Shown piece by piece: positions 42,979 through 52,000 of a DNA stretch of 64,000 nt. Under the pieces are notes generated by a model. It ran no database searches and had not been told where the DNA came from. It worked only from the letters and a program-made list of their open reading frames with translations. Position 1 is the stretch's first letter, and every line of letters starts with the position of its first letter. Source of the stretch: Litorimonas sp965205225 (GTDB taxonomy: Bacteria; Pseudomonadota; Alphaproteobacteria; Caulobacterales; Maricaulaceae); assembly GCA_965205225.1 (NCBI GenBank), contig CBDBFZ010000003.1:496001-560000 (forward strand). The letters are read 5' to 3'. The translations under genes and the position numbers were made by a program.

Positions 42979-44241
42979 ATTTCCAGATCGGAAGACCAGT
43001 TCGCCGCCTTCCGGCACAGTTCCTACGCGCGCTATTTCAGCGCGCGTTTTTTTTCGTCTACCGCGGTTCAAATCCTGTCCACCGCCATTGGGTGGCAGAT
43101 CTATGACGAAACCGGCAATGCGCTTCTGCTCGGCCTGATCGGGTTGGTTCAGTTTTTACCTGCCGTTATCTTAGTCATCCCGGCGGGTCTAGCCTCTGAC
43201 CGGATAGGTCGGCGTTTTATAATGGGCAGTGCCATATGGCTGGAAATGCTTTGCGCGGGGGTCATTCTGTTCCTGGCGATCACGCGCAATTTCGATCCTG
43301 TCATGGTGCTCGCAACCTTGACCGTGTTCGGCATCTGCCGCGCCTTCCACACCCCCGCTGCCAGCAGTCTGGCAGTCAACCTCGTCCCGCGTGAGGATTT
43401 CCCCAATGCCGTGAGCTGGAATACAGGCAGCTGGCAGCTCGCCCATATTGCTGGACCGGCTGCCGGCGGCCTCCTCTACGGCGTATCGGCATCAACAGCT
43501 TATGGATCAGCGATAACGTTGCTTCTACTGGCTGGGTTGCTGATCTTTTCCATTCCCAAACCGCCGCAGCGTATTGAGACTGAAACCACATCCATTTCCG
43601 TCCTTCTGGGCGGCTTTTCCTATGTCTGGCGTGAAAAGGTCGTTCTGGGTGCAATCAGTCTTGATCTGTTCGCAGTGCTGCTTGGCGGAGCGGTGGCGCT
43701 GATGCCGATCTATGCACGCGACATTCTGGAACTTGGACCACAGGGACTGGGTTTTCTGCGGGCCGCGCCCGGCATTGGTGCCGTGATCATGCTGCTCGCT
43801 CTGACGCGGTTTCCCGTCCGGAATCACGCCGGCGTCATATTGTTAGCGACCGTCGCATTATTTGGTCTGTCGACCGCGATCTTTGGCGTCTCGCGCCTCG
43901 CTTGGTTGTCCATTATTGCGCTCATGTTTGTCGGGGCTTTCGACATGGTGAGCGTCTATATTCGCGAGATCATCCTGCAACTCTGGACACCCGACGAAGT
44001 CCGCGGCCGGGTCAATGCGGTGAACGGAATTTTCCTCGGGGCGTCGAACGAACTGGGTGAATTTCGGGCCGGCCTCGTGGCGGCGATCTGGGGCGCGGTT
44101 TTCACCGTGACCGCTGGCGGAGTGGCGGCCATCTTTATCGCAGGCCTGGTGGGCCGAACGTTTCCAGGACTGGCGCAAATCAAGACGCTGGACGGCCGTC
44201 CGGACGATGCGGATGTTTCAAGTGAAATAGATCGGAAATAA
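42979..44241 (+). CDS. MFS transporter (EntS-like) lacking a standard start codon
   Basis: The homologous protein starts well upstream of the first usable TTG (43144): DQFAAFRHSSYARYFSARFF, then SSTAVQILSTAIGWQIYDET is a normal MFS first helix. No ATG, GTG or TTG occurs in that frame between the upstream stop (about 42939) and 43144. ATT 42979 (then TCC AGA TCG) is the likeliest start position, possibly a mutated ATG. Twelve membrane segments follow (GLASDRIGRRF is the loop 2-3 signature). An intrinsic-terminator-like hairpin lies inside codons 16-26. The gene may therefore be poorly expressed or a fresh pseudogene. Substrate unknown. Confidence 0.7.
   Translation: MSRSEDQFAAFRHSSYARYFSARFFSSTAVQILSTAIGWQIYDETGNALLLGLIGLVQFLPAVILVIPAGLASDRIGRRFIMGSAIWLEMLCAGVILFLAITRNFDPVMVLATLTVFGICRAFHTPAASSLAVNLVPREDFPNAVSWNTGSWQLAHIAGPAAGGLLYGVSASTAYGSAITLLLLAGLLIFSIPKPPQRIETETTSISVLLGGFSYVWREKVVLGAISLDLFAVLLGGAVALMPIYARDILELGPQGLGFLRAAPGIGAVIMLLALTRFPVRNHAGVILLATVALFGLSTAIFGVSRLAWLSIIALMFVGAFDMVSVYIREIILQLWTPDEVRGRVNAVNGIFLGASNELGEFRAGLVAAIWGAVFTVTAGGVAAIFIAGLVGRTFPGLAQIKTLDGRPDDADVSSEIDRK
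43025..43054 (+). terminator. Intrinsic terminator embedded in the MFS coding start
   Basis: ACGCGCGCT, loop ATTTC, AGCGCGCGT: a perfect 9-bp GC-rich stem followed by a run of eight T (43047-43054). It is 60 bases after the stop of the lipoprotein methyltransferase gene and would terminate it, yet it also encodes YARYFSARFF of the transporter. Confidence 0.8.
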
Positions 44242-44496
44242 AGCGGGGCAGGATCTACCGCGCTCGTCATGACAAGGCGGTCTGACTTAATGGAACAAAT
44301 CCAGATCTAACAGGCCTTGTCACGTGCACTGAGAGGGTCGTGACCCTTATGTTCTGTCCATTCGGTCACGGGGCGTCGTGGCTGAGTCAGGCGGTTTTAC
44401 CAAGACTGGCCCGCCGCTGGGAAACGGGTAATTTTCGTGCATTTTCGCCTGTCCCCGCCTATATATTTCCTATCCAGAATGATTGATTCGAGCATT

Positions 44497-46953
44497 ATGG
44501 CCGACCCCGCGCAACAGACCCCCGATCCTGCATCTGATCCTGCCGAATATGGCGCTGACAGCATTAAGGTCCTGAAAGGGCTGGATGCCGTTCGCAAGCG
44601 TCCGGGCATGTATATCGGTGATACGGATGACGGCTCTGGCCTGCATCACATGGTCTATGAAGTCGTCGATAACTCGATCGACGAGTCCCTTGCGGGACAT
44701 GCTGATAAGATCGAGGTCACGCTACATCCGGATGGCGCCGTTTCCGTGCGTGATAACGGCCGCGGTATTCCGGTCGCCATCCATGAGGAAGAGGGCGTAT
44801 CCGCAGCAGAGGTCATTATGACCCAGCTTCATGCGGGCGGAAAGTTCGATCAGAACAGCTACAAAGTCTCGGGCGGTCTGCATGGTGTGGGCGTGTCGGT
44901 GGTGAACGCGCTATCGGTCTGGCTTAGGCTGCGCGTCTGGCGCGACGGCAAGATCCACGAAATGGAGTTCAATCACGGTGATGCGGTTGAGCCGCTAAAG
45001 ATAGTCGGTGATGCGCCCAACGAAACGCGCCGCGACGGATCGACCAAAGTCTTGACCGGTACTGAAATCCGCTTCATGCCGTCCGAAGATACGTTCACTA
45101 TGACGGAGTTCGACCGCGATACGCTGGAACGGCGTTTGCGCGAACTCGCCTTTTTGAACTCCGGTGTGAATATTACCCTGATTGATGAACGGCCCGAAGA
45201 GGACGTTGTCACGCAGCTTTATTATGAAGGCGGGATCGAATCCTTTGTGCGCCATCTCGACGCCAATAAGGCGTCCGTTCTCGATAGGCCGATTGTGGTC
45301 GTCAAGGAAGCCGATGGTATTACCGTCGAAGCAGCGATGTGGTGGAACGATAGTTATCACGAGAATGTTAGGGCCTTCACAAACAATATTCCGCAGCGCG
45401 ATGGCGGCACTCATATAGCCGGATTTCGCGGTGCATTGACTCGCACAATCAACAAATATGCTGCGTCGTCCGGTATCGCGAAGAAAGAGAAAGTCGCGAT
45501 CAGCGGCGATGATGCGCGCGAGGGCCTGACCTGCGTTCTGTCCGTGAAAGTCCCGGATCCGAAATTCAGCTCACAGACCAAGGACAAGCTGGTAAGTTCC
45601 GAGGTCCGCCCTGTGGTCGAAAGCGCCATGGGCGAAGCGCTCGGTGACTGGTTCGAAGAAAATCCGGTCGATGCCAAGAAGATCGTTCTGAAGATTGTCG
45701 AAGCCGCCGCCGCGCGTGAAGCCGCCCGCAAGGCGCGTGACCTGACCCGCCGTAAATCCGCGCTCGATATTGCTAGCCTGCCCGGCAAGCTGGCCGACTG
45801 TCAGGAACGCGATCCGGCTCTGTCCGAAATCTTCATTGTCGAGGGGGACTCAGCGGGCGGCTCCGCCAAACAGGCGCGCGACCGCCAGAACCAGGCGATC
45901 CTGCCACTCAAGGGTAAAATTCTGAATGTGGAACGGGCGCGGTTTGACCGGATGCTCGGCAGTCAGGAAATTGGCACAATGATTACGGCGCTTGGTGCAG
46001 GGATCGGGCGTGAGGATTTCGATGCTGATAAGGCGCGCTACCACAAGATCGTCATCATGACCGATGCTGATGTGGACGGTGCCCATATTCGGACATTGCT
46101 GCTGACCTTCTTCTACCGTCAGATGCCGGAGTTGATCGAGCGTGGCTATCTCTACATCGCGCAACCACCGCTCTATAAGGTCGAACGCGGCAAGTCGGTT
46201 CAATATATCAAAGATCAAGGGGAACTGGATGACTACCTGATCGAAGCCGGATCAAAGGAGGCGACTCTGGAGTTAGGCTCCGGCGCCGTCATAACAGGCG
46301 AAGATCTGAAACGTGTCGCCAAGGAGGCGCTGCAGGCCCAGTCCCTGATCGACAGGTTGAAACACCGTGCACCGGACAATATCATTTCGCAGCTGGCGAT
46401 CAGCGGCATTCTGGCGCTTGAGGAGCATGACAGTTTGCTCGCCGATACGGCGGTCCGTCTGAACCGCATCGCCGATGAGGGCGAAGACGGCTGGGCGGCG
46501 CGCTACGATGATGACGGCGCTTTGGTTGTCGAACGCGAGGTACGCGGCGTGACGGAGCGCTATGCGCTTCGCCCAGGGTTTCGGGATAGTTCCGATGCGC
46601 GCCGCCTGCACCATATGTCTGACGCTCTGCGGGAAACCTTTGATGGAACCGCCTATTTCCGCCGCGGCGATGCGAATGCGGTTCCCATCTTCGGGCCTGC
46701 TCAGCTGCTTGAGACCATTTTTTCCATTGGCCGCAAGGGCTTCAAGATTCAGCGCTATAAGGGGCTCGGCGAAATGAACCCGGATCAGCTATGGGAAACC
46801 ACGCTCGATTCCAATGCGCGCTCGCTATTGCAGGTCAAGATTGAGGCGTCAGATGCGTCAGACGATCTCTTTACCAAGCTCATGGGCGATATCGTCGAGC
46901 CCCGCCGCGACTTCATTATCTCCAACGCACTGGATGCCGAGGTGGATAGTTAG
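44497..46953 (+). CDS. gyrB: DNA gyrase subunit B
   Basis: 818 residues from ATG 44497 (an in-frame ATG at 44479 is possible). GHKL ATPase motifs: YEVVDNSIDESLAGH, VRDNGRGIPV, GGLHGVGVSVVNALS; transducer QTKDKLVSSEVR; TOPRIM EIFIVEGDSAGGSAKQARD and MTDADVDGAHIRTLLLTFF; C-terminal QRYKGLGEMNPDQLWETT. It forms the gyrase A2B2 complex that introduces negative supercoils. Length is normal for alphaproteobacteria. The upstream region 44242-44496 holds the promoter; a short palindrome AGGGTCGTGACCCT near 44334 is the only structure noted there. Confidence 0.97.
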   Translation: MADPAQQTPDPASDPAEYGADSIKVLKGLDAVRKRPGMYIGDTDDGSGLHHMVYEVVDNSIDESLAGHADKIEVTLHPDGAVSVRDNGRGIPVAIHEEEGVSAAEVIMTQLHAGGKFDQNSYKVSGGLHGVGVSVVNALSVWLRLRVWRDGKIHEMEFNHGDAVEPLKIVGDAPNETRRDGSTKVLTGTEIRFMPSEDTFTMTEFDRDTLERRLRELAFLNSGVNITLIDERPEEDVVTQLYYEGGIESFVRHLDANKASVLDRPIVVVKEADGITVEAAMWWNDSYHENVRAFTNNIPQRDGGTHIAGFRGALTRTINKYAASSGIAKKEKVAISGDDAREGLTCVLSVKVPDPKFSSQTKDKLVSSEVRPVVESAMGEALGDWFEENPVDAKKIVLKIVEAAAAREAARKARDLTRRKSALDIASLPGKLADCQERDPALSEIFIVEGDSAGGSAKQARDRQNQAILPLKGKILNVERARFDRMLGSQEIGTMITALGAGIGREDFDADKARYHKIVIMTDADVDGAHIRTLLLTFFYRQMPELIERGYLYIAQPPLYKVERGKSVQYIKDQGELDDYLIEAGSKEATLELGSGAVITGEDLKRVAKEALQAQSLIDRLKHRAPDNIISQLAISGILALEEHDSLLADTAVRLNRIADEGEDGWAARYDDDGALVVEREVRGVTERYALRPGFRDSSDARRLHHMSDALRETFDGTAYFRRGDANAVPIFGPAQLLETIFSIGRKGFKIQRYKGLGEMNPDQLWETTLDSNARSLLQVKIEASDASDDLFTKLMGDIVEPRRDFIISNALDAEVDS

Positions 46954-47130
46954 GTGTGGGCTATCCTGCTAGTTGCCATTCTCATATTGCTGGCGACCGC
47001 GCTTCGGAGAATTGAAGTTTTTGGCGAAGACTGGCTAGTCAAGATTGCGCAAAGTCTGGCGATGGTGGAGCGGTTGGCGCTGTTGCCTGAGTTTCAGCAT
47101 AATAGCGCGACGACGCGATGGGTGGCATAG
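46954..47130 (+). CDS. Possible 58-residue membrane peptide directly after gyrB
   Basis: A GTG immediately follows the gyrB TAG, in the same frame, and opens 58 codons: WAILLVAILILLATAL (one membrane helix), then a charged amphipathic part (RRIEVFGEDWLVKIAQSLAM). It overlaps the end of the lemA stub on the other strand. It could be a real small protein or a chance frame in decayed DNA. No family was recognised. Confidence 0.28.
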   Translation: MWAILLVAILILLATALRRIEVFGEDWLVKIAQSLAMVERLALLPEFQHNSATTRWVA

Positions 47131-47300
47131 CCTTTCACCATCTCCACAAGGCGCGGGGTCAGATCAGAGCGGCGTTTGAGCTGTACATCAATATCCGGTG
47201 AGCCATTATTGGCCATCTGCCGCAGACCAACCAGCCGGTTGAGTAGAAAGATAACCCTGCCGATGAGAAGGACGAGAAGAAGCAGAATAATCCAGAGCAT
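47094..47300 (-). pseudogene. LemA family protein, N-terminal stub
   Basis: A 68-codon frame starts with a membrane helix (MLWIILLLLVLLIGRVIFLL) and continues NRLVGLRQMANNG, SPDIDVQLKRRSDLTPRLVE and MVKGYATH, the unmistakable N-terminus of LemA. It then runs into an unrelated tail and stops. The remaining coiled-coil domain (about 110 residues) is not found in any frame before gyrB. It lies nine bases after the sterol-desaturase-like gene on the same strand. Confidence 0.65.
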
Positions 47301-47309
47301 GGAAACAGT

Positions 47310-48095
47310 TTAGGGGCTGCGTCGCCTGAAGGGAAGCGCCAGCGAGGCGAGCAGTTTGGCCGGGGTCTCCGTTTGATGCTCAGACAGGCCAAGGGTCAAA
47401 TTGCCCTTTGCCCTAGCCCGATAGGTCCGAAACAGATGGTCCCAGATCGACAAGTTGAAACCATAGTTGGAATTGGTCTCGTCCATGTTCACTGAGTGGT
47501 GGATACGGTGCATGGTCGGGGTGACGATGATGCGCCTGAGCGTATGGTCGAGCCGATCCGGCAGGGCCGTATTGCTATGCGTGAAAATGGCCGTGCTGTT
47601 CAGCAGGATCTCAAAGATGATGACGGCGATGATGGATGGGCCGAGGGCAAGAATGACCGCCGCCTTCCACAGCAGGCTGACACCGATCTCGACCGGGTGA
47701 AAACGAACGCCCGTTGTCGCGTCCAGATCGCGGTCCGTGTGATGGACGGCGTGCAGCCGCCAGAGCCAAGGCACGTAATGAAAGGCGATGTGCTGCGCCC
47801 AGACGGCAAGGTCCAGCAGGATTATGGCTAGCAGACCTTCGATCCAGGGATCAAAGCCGATGAGATTGAACAGGCCCCAACCTTTTTCCGCGGCCAGCGC
47901 GGCCATGCTGACAGCCAGTATGGGTGCCATGACCATGCCGACGACACTCCCGAGTATGGACAGGCTTAGATTGGTCCGCCAGCGGGTCAGTCGTGGCAGA
48001 ATGCGCTGACGTGCGGGGAATCCCCATTCAAGAGCGATGAAGAGAAGCAGGACGCCGACAAAAACGCCTAGCCGGATCAACGCAATTGTATCCAA
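47310..48095 (-). CDS. Sterol desaturase / fatty acid hydroxylase family membrane protein
   Basis: A 261-residue integral membrane di-iron enzyme. The eight-histidine pattern is seen as HIAFH, HAVHHTDRD, FTHSN and HRIHHSVNMDETNSNYG. Four or so hydrophobic helices surround it (LGVFVGVLLLFIALEWGF near the N-terminus). Such proteins oxidise membrane lipids; bacterial substrates are mostly unknown. The lemA stub follows on the same strand. Confidence 0.85.
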   Translation of the reverse strand: MDTIALIRLGVFVGVLLLFIALEWGFPARQRILPRLTRWRTNLSLSILGSVVGMVMAPILAVSMAALAAEKGWGLFNLIGFDPWIEGLLAIILLDLAVWAQHIAFHYVPWLWRLHAVHHTDRDLDATTGVRFHPVEIGVSLLWKAAVILALGPSIIAVIIFEILLNSTAIFTHSNTALPDRLDHTLRRIIVTPTMHRIHHSVNMDETNSNYGFNLSIWDHLFRTYRARAKGNLTLGLSEHQTETPAKLLASLALPFRRRSP

Positions 48096-48501
48096 CTAGA
48101 TGCAGCCCTTTTGGCGGCGGGCCAGTGCAATGGAGCGTTGATCGCGCGCCTGTTCAACTTCATAAGGCCGCGCATTGCCGCGAATGCCAATAGATGCGTT
48201 ACGTTCATTGCGGGGCTTCAAGCTCACTCTCGATAGACGTCCGATGATTACGCAAATAGCCGTTTTCGATAGTGATTTTTCGCTTATCAACAAGCTGTTT
48301 TTTGTAGCCGGTCCACTTTCGTTTCGACGAGATTCCGAGCATCCCGACGATGTAGCCTGAATCGTCGGCAAGCAGGCCGTCATGCATATAAATCAGATCC
48401 AAAAGAAGCGAATAAACGCCTTTCAGATCGGCATCCCAGCCGATTGTGTCGTCAAAAAATGCGCTTGGCTCGCGCTTATAACAAGGAAATTGCTTTTTCA
48501 T
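48096..48501 (-). pseudogene. DUF1376 phage-type replication protein, frameshifted
   Basis: From ATG 48501: PSAFFDDTIGWDADLKGVYS, then LLLDLIYMHDGLLADDSGY and ENGYLRNHRTSIESELE, the DUF1376/YdaU pattern, stopping near 48205. The next frame carries a sensible continuation (RNERNASIGIRGNARPYEVE, then QARDQRSIALARRQKGC) to a TAG at 48096-48098. A frame break near 48215 is therefore likely. DUF1376 proteins are usually prophage replication or regulatory factors. Confidence 0.55.
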
Positions 48502-48593
48502 ATTCTACTTGACCTTCAAATATTTGGTGATCGGTTTTGGTGTCGGCGTTTTGCGAACGCCCATCGGGCGGGCTTTGAGCGGGACGTCATAAC

Positions 48594-48893
48594 TTAGCAG
48601 GATTTGAGCAACAGCGGCCAGTGCCGTTCGGCCAACCAAGTCCAAGCGAACACTTTTCGCGGCGGTGCGTCAAGGTATTTTGTCGATTCCAGCGCCCGCC
48701 TTCGATCATCTGGGGGGAAGGCCAACCATGACTGTCGCGCTTTTCGGTAACTGGAAGGCTGAACATGCGGATACGCTACCCAAAATTCATCAAAAGAACA
48801 GTCGCCGTCATCTTCGATTTCATCAACCTCTAAAATCTCTCGTCTACATACTGACGACGACTGTTTTTCTATTTCTTTTGTAAAAGTTAAATT
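48594..48893 (-). pseudogene. C-terminal fragment of a phage-type replication protein
   Basis: A minus-strand frame without a start codon reads SFDEFWVAYPHVQPSSYRKA, RQSWLAFPPDDRRRALEST, KYLDAPPRKVFAWTWLAERH and stops at 48594. The FW-x-AYP, KA-x-W, LSPDE-like and P-x-TWL-x-x-x-x-W pattern is that of the C-terminal region found in many prophage replication proteins next to DUF1376. The overlapping tail SVRLDLVGRTALAAVAQILL, ending before the DUF1376 start, may be a shifted continuation. Together with the DUF1376 fragment it marks a prophage remnant. Confidence 0.45.
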
Positions 48894-49205
48894 GCTGTTT
48901 TAATTGAATTTTACTTTTATTATTTAGATTTATCTGCGAGATATTGTAATGTCGTTTGTGCCAAGCATGTCCTGAGGTGTGTCACGGTACTCTCGGAGAG
49001 CTGAGCGAGTTGCTCGCAATCGAATCCCATATATTTCTCAGGATTCGCGTCCTTGAAATATCAACAGTGCCGCAACCGCTCAGCCAGAGTGCGGGCGTCA
49101 TAAGCAGTGCGGATCGTCCAAAGGTTTGCCATGTCATGAGTGTAGGTCTAGCAAGCGAGCAGCCCCTCGCAAACTGGCAAAGGGGCAACGGAAAAGGTGT
49201 TATAC
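48894..49205. other. Gap upstream of the SDR gene
   Basis: There is no gene I can support. The left part (48880-48960) is strongly AT-rich. The right part has only short frames; a minus-strand frame at 48982-49188 with a hydrophobic start and an LSGCG lipobox-like motif is too poorly supported to call. Confidence 0.3.
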
Positions 49206-50024
49206 ATGACCGATCTGAAAACCATGCGGACGATGCTCATCACGGGGGCCTCGGCTGGCATTGGCGCGGCGCTGGCGCAGGAATATGCCGGTCGCGGGTG
49301 GAATTTGATCGTGACGGCGCGCCGCGCGGATCGGTTGATTGCCTTGGGCAAGGAGATTGAAGCCAAGTTTGATGTGAGGGTCGATCATGTCACGGCGGAT
49401 CTGATGAAAGATGGTGCTGTCGACGTCATATTGGCCGAGATTGCTGAAAAAGGCCTGACCGTAGACGGCGTCATCAATAATGCCGGTTATGGTCACACGG
49501 GTCTTTATCTCGACAGTAGTTGGGATGACCATGCTCGGTTCAATCGGTTAATGGTCGATGTGCCGTGCGAGATGACGCACAAACTACTTCCCGGCATGGT
49601 CGAACACGGCTTTGGGCGGGTCATGAATGTGGCGAGCCTGGCCGGTCATATGCCGGGGAGCCGGGGTCATACACTCTATGCGGCTGTCAAAGCCTATCTC
49701 ATCAAATTCAGTCAGAGTTTGAACATCGAGATGGACGGTACAGGCGTGCATGTATCGGCACTCTGTCCGGGTTTTACGATTACCGAATTTCATGACGTGA
49801 ACGGCACGCGCGAGGGTATCAATCAGCTGCCAGATTACATGAAGATGAGCGCGGAAGACTGCGCCCGGCTGGGCGCAGATGCGCTGGAAGCCAATGAAGA
49901 CGTGTTTATCCCGGGCAAAGTCAATCGGTTGATCGCGCGACTGGGCCGCTTTCTGCCGCAAAGCCGCGTTAAAAAGATCATGGCGAAAATGTCCGGCGGA
50001 TATCGCAATACGGGCGAACCCTGA
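49206..50024 (+). CDS. Short-chain dehydrogenase/reductase
   Basis: A 272-residue classical SDR from ATG 49206, which has AAAAGG eight bases upstream. Cofactor loop TGASAGIGAALAQEYAGRGW, NNAG motif VINNAGYGHTG, Ser in NVASLAGHMPG, catalytic Tyr-x3-Lys in TLYAAVKAYL, and PGFTITEF. Arg-Arg-x-Asp after the second strand (TARRADRL) suggests NADPH preference. The substrate is unknown; this subfamily often acts on ketones or lipids. Its TGA overlaps the possible upstream ATG of pyrF (TGATG), so the two are co-transcribed. Confidence 0.85.
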   Translation: MTDLKTMRTMLITGASAGIGAALAQEYAGRGWNLIVTARRADRLIALGKEIEAKFDVRVDHVTADLMKDGAVDVILAEIAEKGLTVDGVINNAGYGHTGLYLDSSWDDHARFNRLMVDVPCEMTHKLLPGMVEHGFGRVMNVASLAGHMPGSRGHTLYAAVKAYLIKFSQSLNIEMDGTGVHVSALCPGFTITEFHDVNGTREGINQLPDYMKMSAEDCARLGADALEANEDVFIPGKVNRLIARLGRFLPQSRVKKIMAKMSGGYRNTGEP

Positions 50025-50041
50025 TGCAAAGGACGCAGATC

Positions 50042-50743
50042 GTGACTGACGAGCGCGTCTTTGTTGCTCTCGACCTGCCAACTATCGATGAGGCCCGTGC
50101 CATGGTCGTACAGCTTGGCGACAATGTGGCGAGCTACAAGATCGGGCTACAGCTTTTGCCAGTGGGCGGTGTCGAGCTGGGTCGTGAATTGCGTGCGATG
50201 GGCAAGAATGTTTTTCTCGATTTCAAATTTCACGACATTGACGCGACCGTTGAAAAAGCGACCGCGTCTGTTGCGGGTCTCGACGCGCAATTGCTGACGG
50301 TTCATGCCCGACCTGACGTGATGCGGGCGGCTGTGCGGGGGAAGGGTAGTTCAAGCCTGAAAGTGCTCGGCGTGACGGTCCTGACGTCGCTCGACAAGAA
50401 AGCACTCGAAGATATCGGCTATAATGACAATGCCGAAGATCTGGTGATGCGGCGCGTACGCCAGGCGCTGGAGGCCGGAGTGGACGGTGTTGTGGCCTCG
50501 CCGCTTGAAGCTGCGTCAATTCGTGCGGCTGTGCCGGACAGCTTTCTGGTGGTGACGCCAGGCGTTCGTCCGACCGGATCTGCTGCGGGAGACCAGAAGA
50601 GAATTGCAACGCCATCGGCCGCACTGAAATCCGGCGCGACCCACTTGGTGATTGGGCGACCGATCACGCAGGCGGATGACTCTGCTGCCGCAGCCCGCAC
50701 CATCATGGCGGAGATTGACGGCGTCGATTTCAGTGGCCGCTAA
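50042..50743 (+). CDS. pyrF: Orotidine 5'-phosphate decarboxylase
   Basis: 233 residues from GTG 50042, chosen because AAAGGA lies eight bases upstream and (M)TDERVFVALD matches the family N-terminus; ATG 50024, overlapping the SDR stop, would add six residues. The catalytic D-x-K-x-x-D site is LDFKFHDIDATV. VHARPD, GVTVLTS and VTPGVRPTG, then IGRPI (phosphate site) complete the enzyme. It makes UMP in the last step of pyrimidine synthesis. Confidence 0.95.
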   Translation: MTDERVFVALDLPTIDEARAMVVQLGDNVASYKIGLQLLPVGGVELGRELRAMGKNVFLDFKFHDIDATVEKATASVAGLDAQLLTVHARPDVMRAAVRGKGSSSLKVLGVTVLTSLDKKALEDIGYNDNAEDLVMRRVRQALEAGVDGVVASPLEAASIRAAVPDSFLVVTPGVRPTGSAAGDQKRIATPSAALKSGATHLVIGRPITQADDSAAAARTIMAEIDGVDFSGR

Positions 50744-50752
50744 ACAAAGCGA

Positions 50753-51488
50753 TTAGCCGCCATAACGGGAATAGCGTCGAACCGGCTGGCATGGCGCCGT
50801 CGGGTAGGGCGCATAGACCGTGTAGGGGACAGGCACTGGATAAGGCACGGGTATGATCGGACAAACGACCCTGACATATTGAGGCTGTGACGAATAAATT
50901 GCGGGCGGATGCACTATCGCAGGCCGCACGACAGGTGGGTGAAACTTGGGTGGGTGCATGATTGGCTTATAGACTTTCTTGACCACCGTTTTGCAATGGG
51001 TCGTTATCTTATGAACCACGACCACACATGGTTTTTTGGGCCGTCACAACTCACGCAGGGTTTAGGCGGGACATTACAGTTTGGGCACATATGGTCGCGG
51101 CACGATTAGGGGCTTTTCACCGCGGTCTTATGTCCGGTGCGGCAATATAATGTGCTTCGCGGATGGCAATCGCCCGTAAATTCGACCGGTGAATCGGACA
51201 GATCGACGCTCGGCGTCAGCCTATGAATATGGGTGATCGACACATGCGGCGAGGGCTGGAAATGCACGCTGTCGAGACAATATAGGGCGTGCGGCTTTCC
51301 ACAGTCATGGGCCCGGAATGGCCTCTGGGTGATGGGATAAACGCGACGCCTGAATCGCAGTTGCCAATATCGCTATACTATCTAACCACCGTATGCCCGG
51401 TTCCCGGCGCGCTCGCAAAAGCGGGACCACTGATGAGTTTCAGAACCGCGATTGCACCCATGCTCCGAAGAGTCAACTTGCTGGCCAT
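50753..51488 (-). pseudogene. Secreted Cys/Pro-rich protein gene, several frameshifts
   Basis: ATG 51488 opens a signal peptide (MASKLTLRSMGAIAVLKLIS ending PAFASA), which stops at a TAG near 51378. Coherent sequence continues in other frames: YCLDSVHFQPSPHVSITHIH, LSDSPVEFTGDCHPRSTLYC, then CPNCNVPPKPCVSCDGPK, then (after a break in an A6 tract) KPCVVVVHKITTHC. It ends with a proline/tyrosine-rich stretch (PHPPK, PVPYPVPVPYTVYAPYP) stopping at 50753. The repeated cysteines suggest a periplasmic or surface protein. At least three frame breaks make it a pseudogene. No family name is known to me. Confidence 0.45.
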
Positions 51489-51576
51489 TATGCATTCCCA
51501 CTCTACTGCGTCCGGATATATTTCCGCCCCGCGTTCGTTTACCGTGCAGCGAAGGGCGGCGGCGCGGATGGGAGGA

Positions 51577-51783
51577 CTAGAAATCGTAAGCGATGCCGCC
51601 CCGTTCCCAATCCCCATATCGCGTCGGCTCCTCGCCGCTCGGGCCACCCTGTTCGGTTGGACGGTCCTGCTCGGCTTCAATGCGTCGGCGCTCGGCGGCC
51701 TCTTTGAGGGCGCGCTTCGCGGCGGGCGTTAAAGCCTTGCCGGGGGCTGCGCTTTCCAGATCGTCGGGGTGTGTCTCTGACAT
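51577..51783 (-). CDS. DUF1674 protein, SdhAF4-like succinate dehydrogenase assembly factor
   Basis: A 68-residue cytoplasmic protein. The variable charged N-terminus (KALTPAAKRALKEAAERRRI) is followed by the conserved C-terminus GEEPTRYGDWERGGIAYDF, the DUF1674/SdhAF4 signature (RYGDWE-x-x-G-x-x-DF). In mitochondria SDHAF4 protects flavinylated SdhA before complex II assembly. No sdh genes are nearby; the gene is single and divergent from rsmB. Confidence 0.85.
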   Translation of the reverse strand: MSETHPDDLESAAPGKALTPAAKRALKEAAERRRIEAEQDRPTEQGGPSGEEPTRYGDWERGGIAYDF

Positions 51784-52000
51784 GCTGACGACTTAGGAAC
51801 CGCAATCCATTACGTCAAACCGGACACACTCGCCCAATGTCTCTTTTCGCTACAATGGAAGGCTGAAAATCGCGCTGACGCACCGCCGCCCGCTGTTTTA
51901 CCATAGGCTGTGCGGAAATGTGTCACAGGACGAAACTATGGGCAGCTAACGACCTTGTCTGCGTGGGCTGGATGATGGACACGCAGCGCGTGACTGGCTT

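Noticed and set aside
43144..44241. TTG 43144 as the start of the MFS transporter
   Set aside because: It would remove the first membrane helix, which is clearly encoded upstream in the same frame.
48982..49188. A possible small lipoprotein gene (minus) with LSGCG
   Set aside because: The start, ribosome site and downstream sequence are unconvincing, and no family was recognised.
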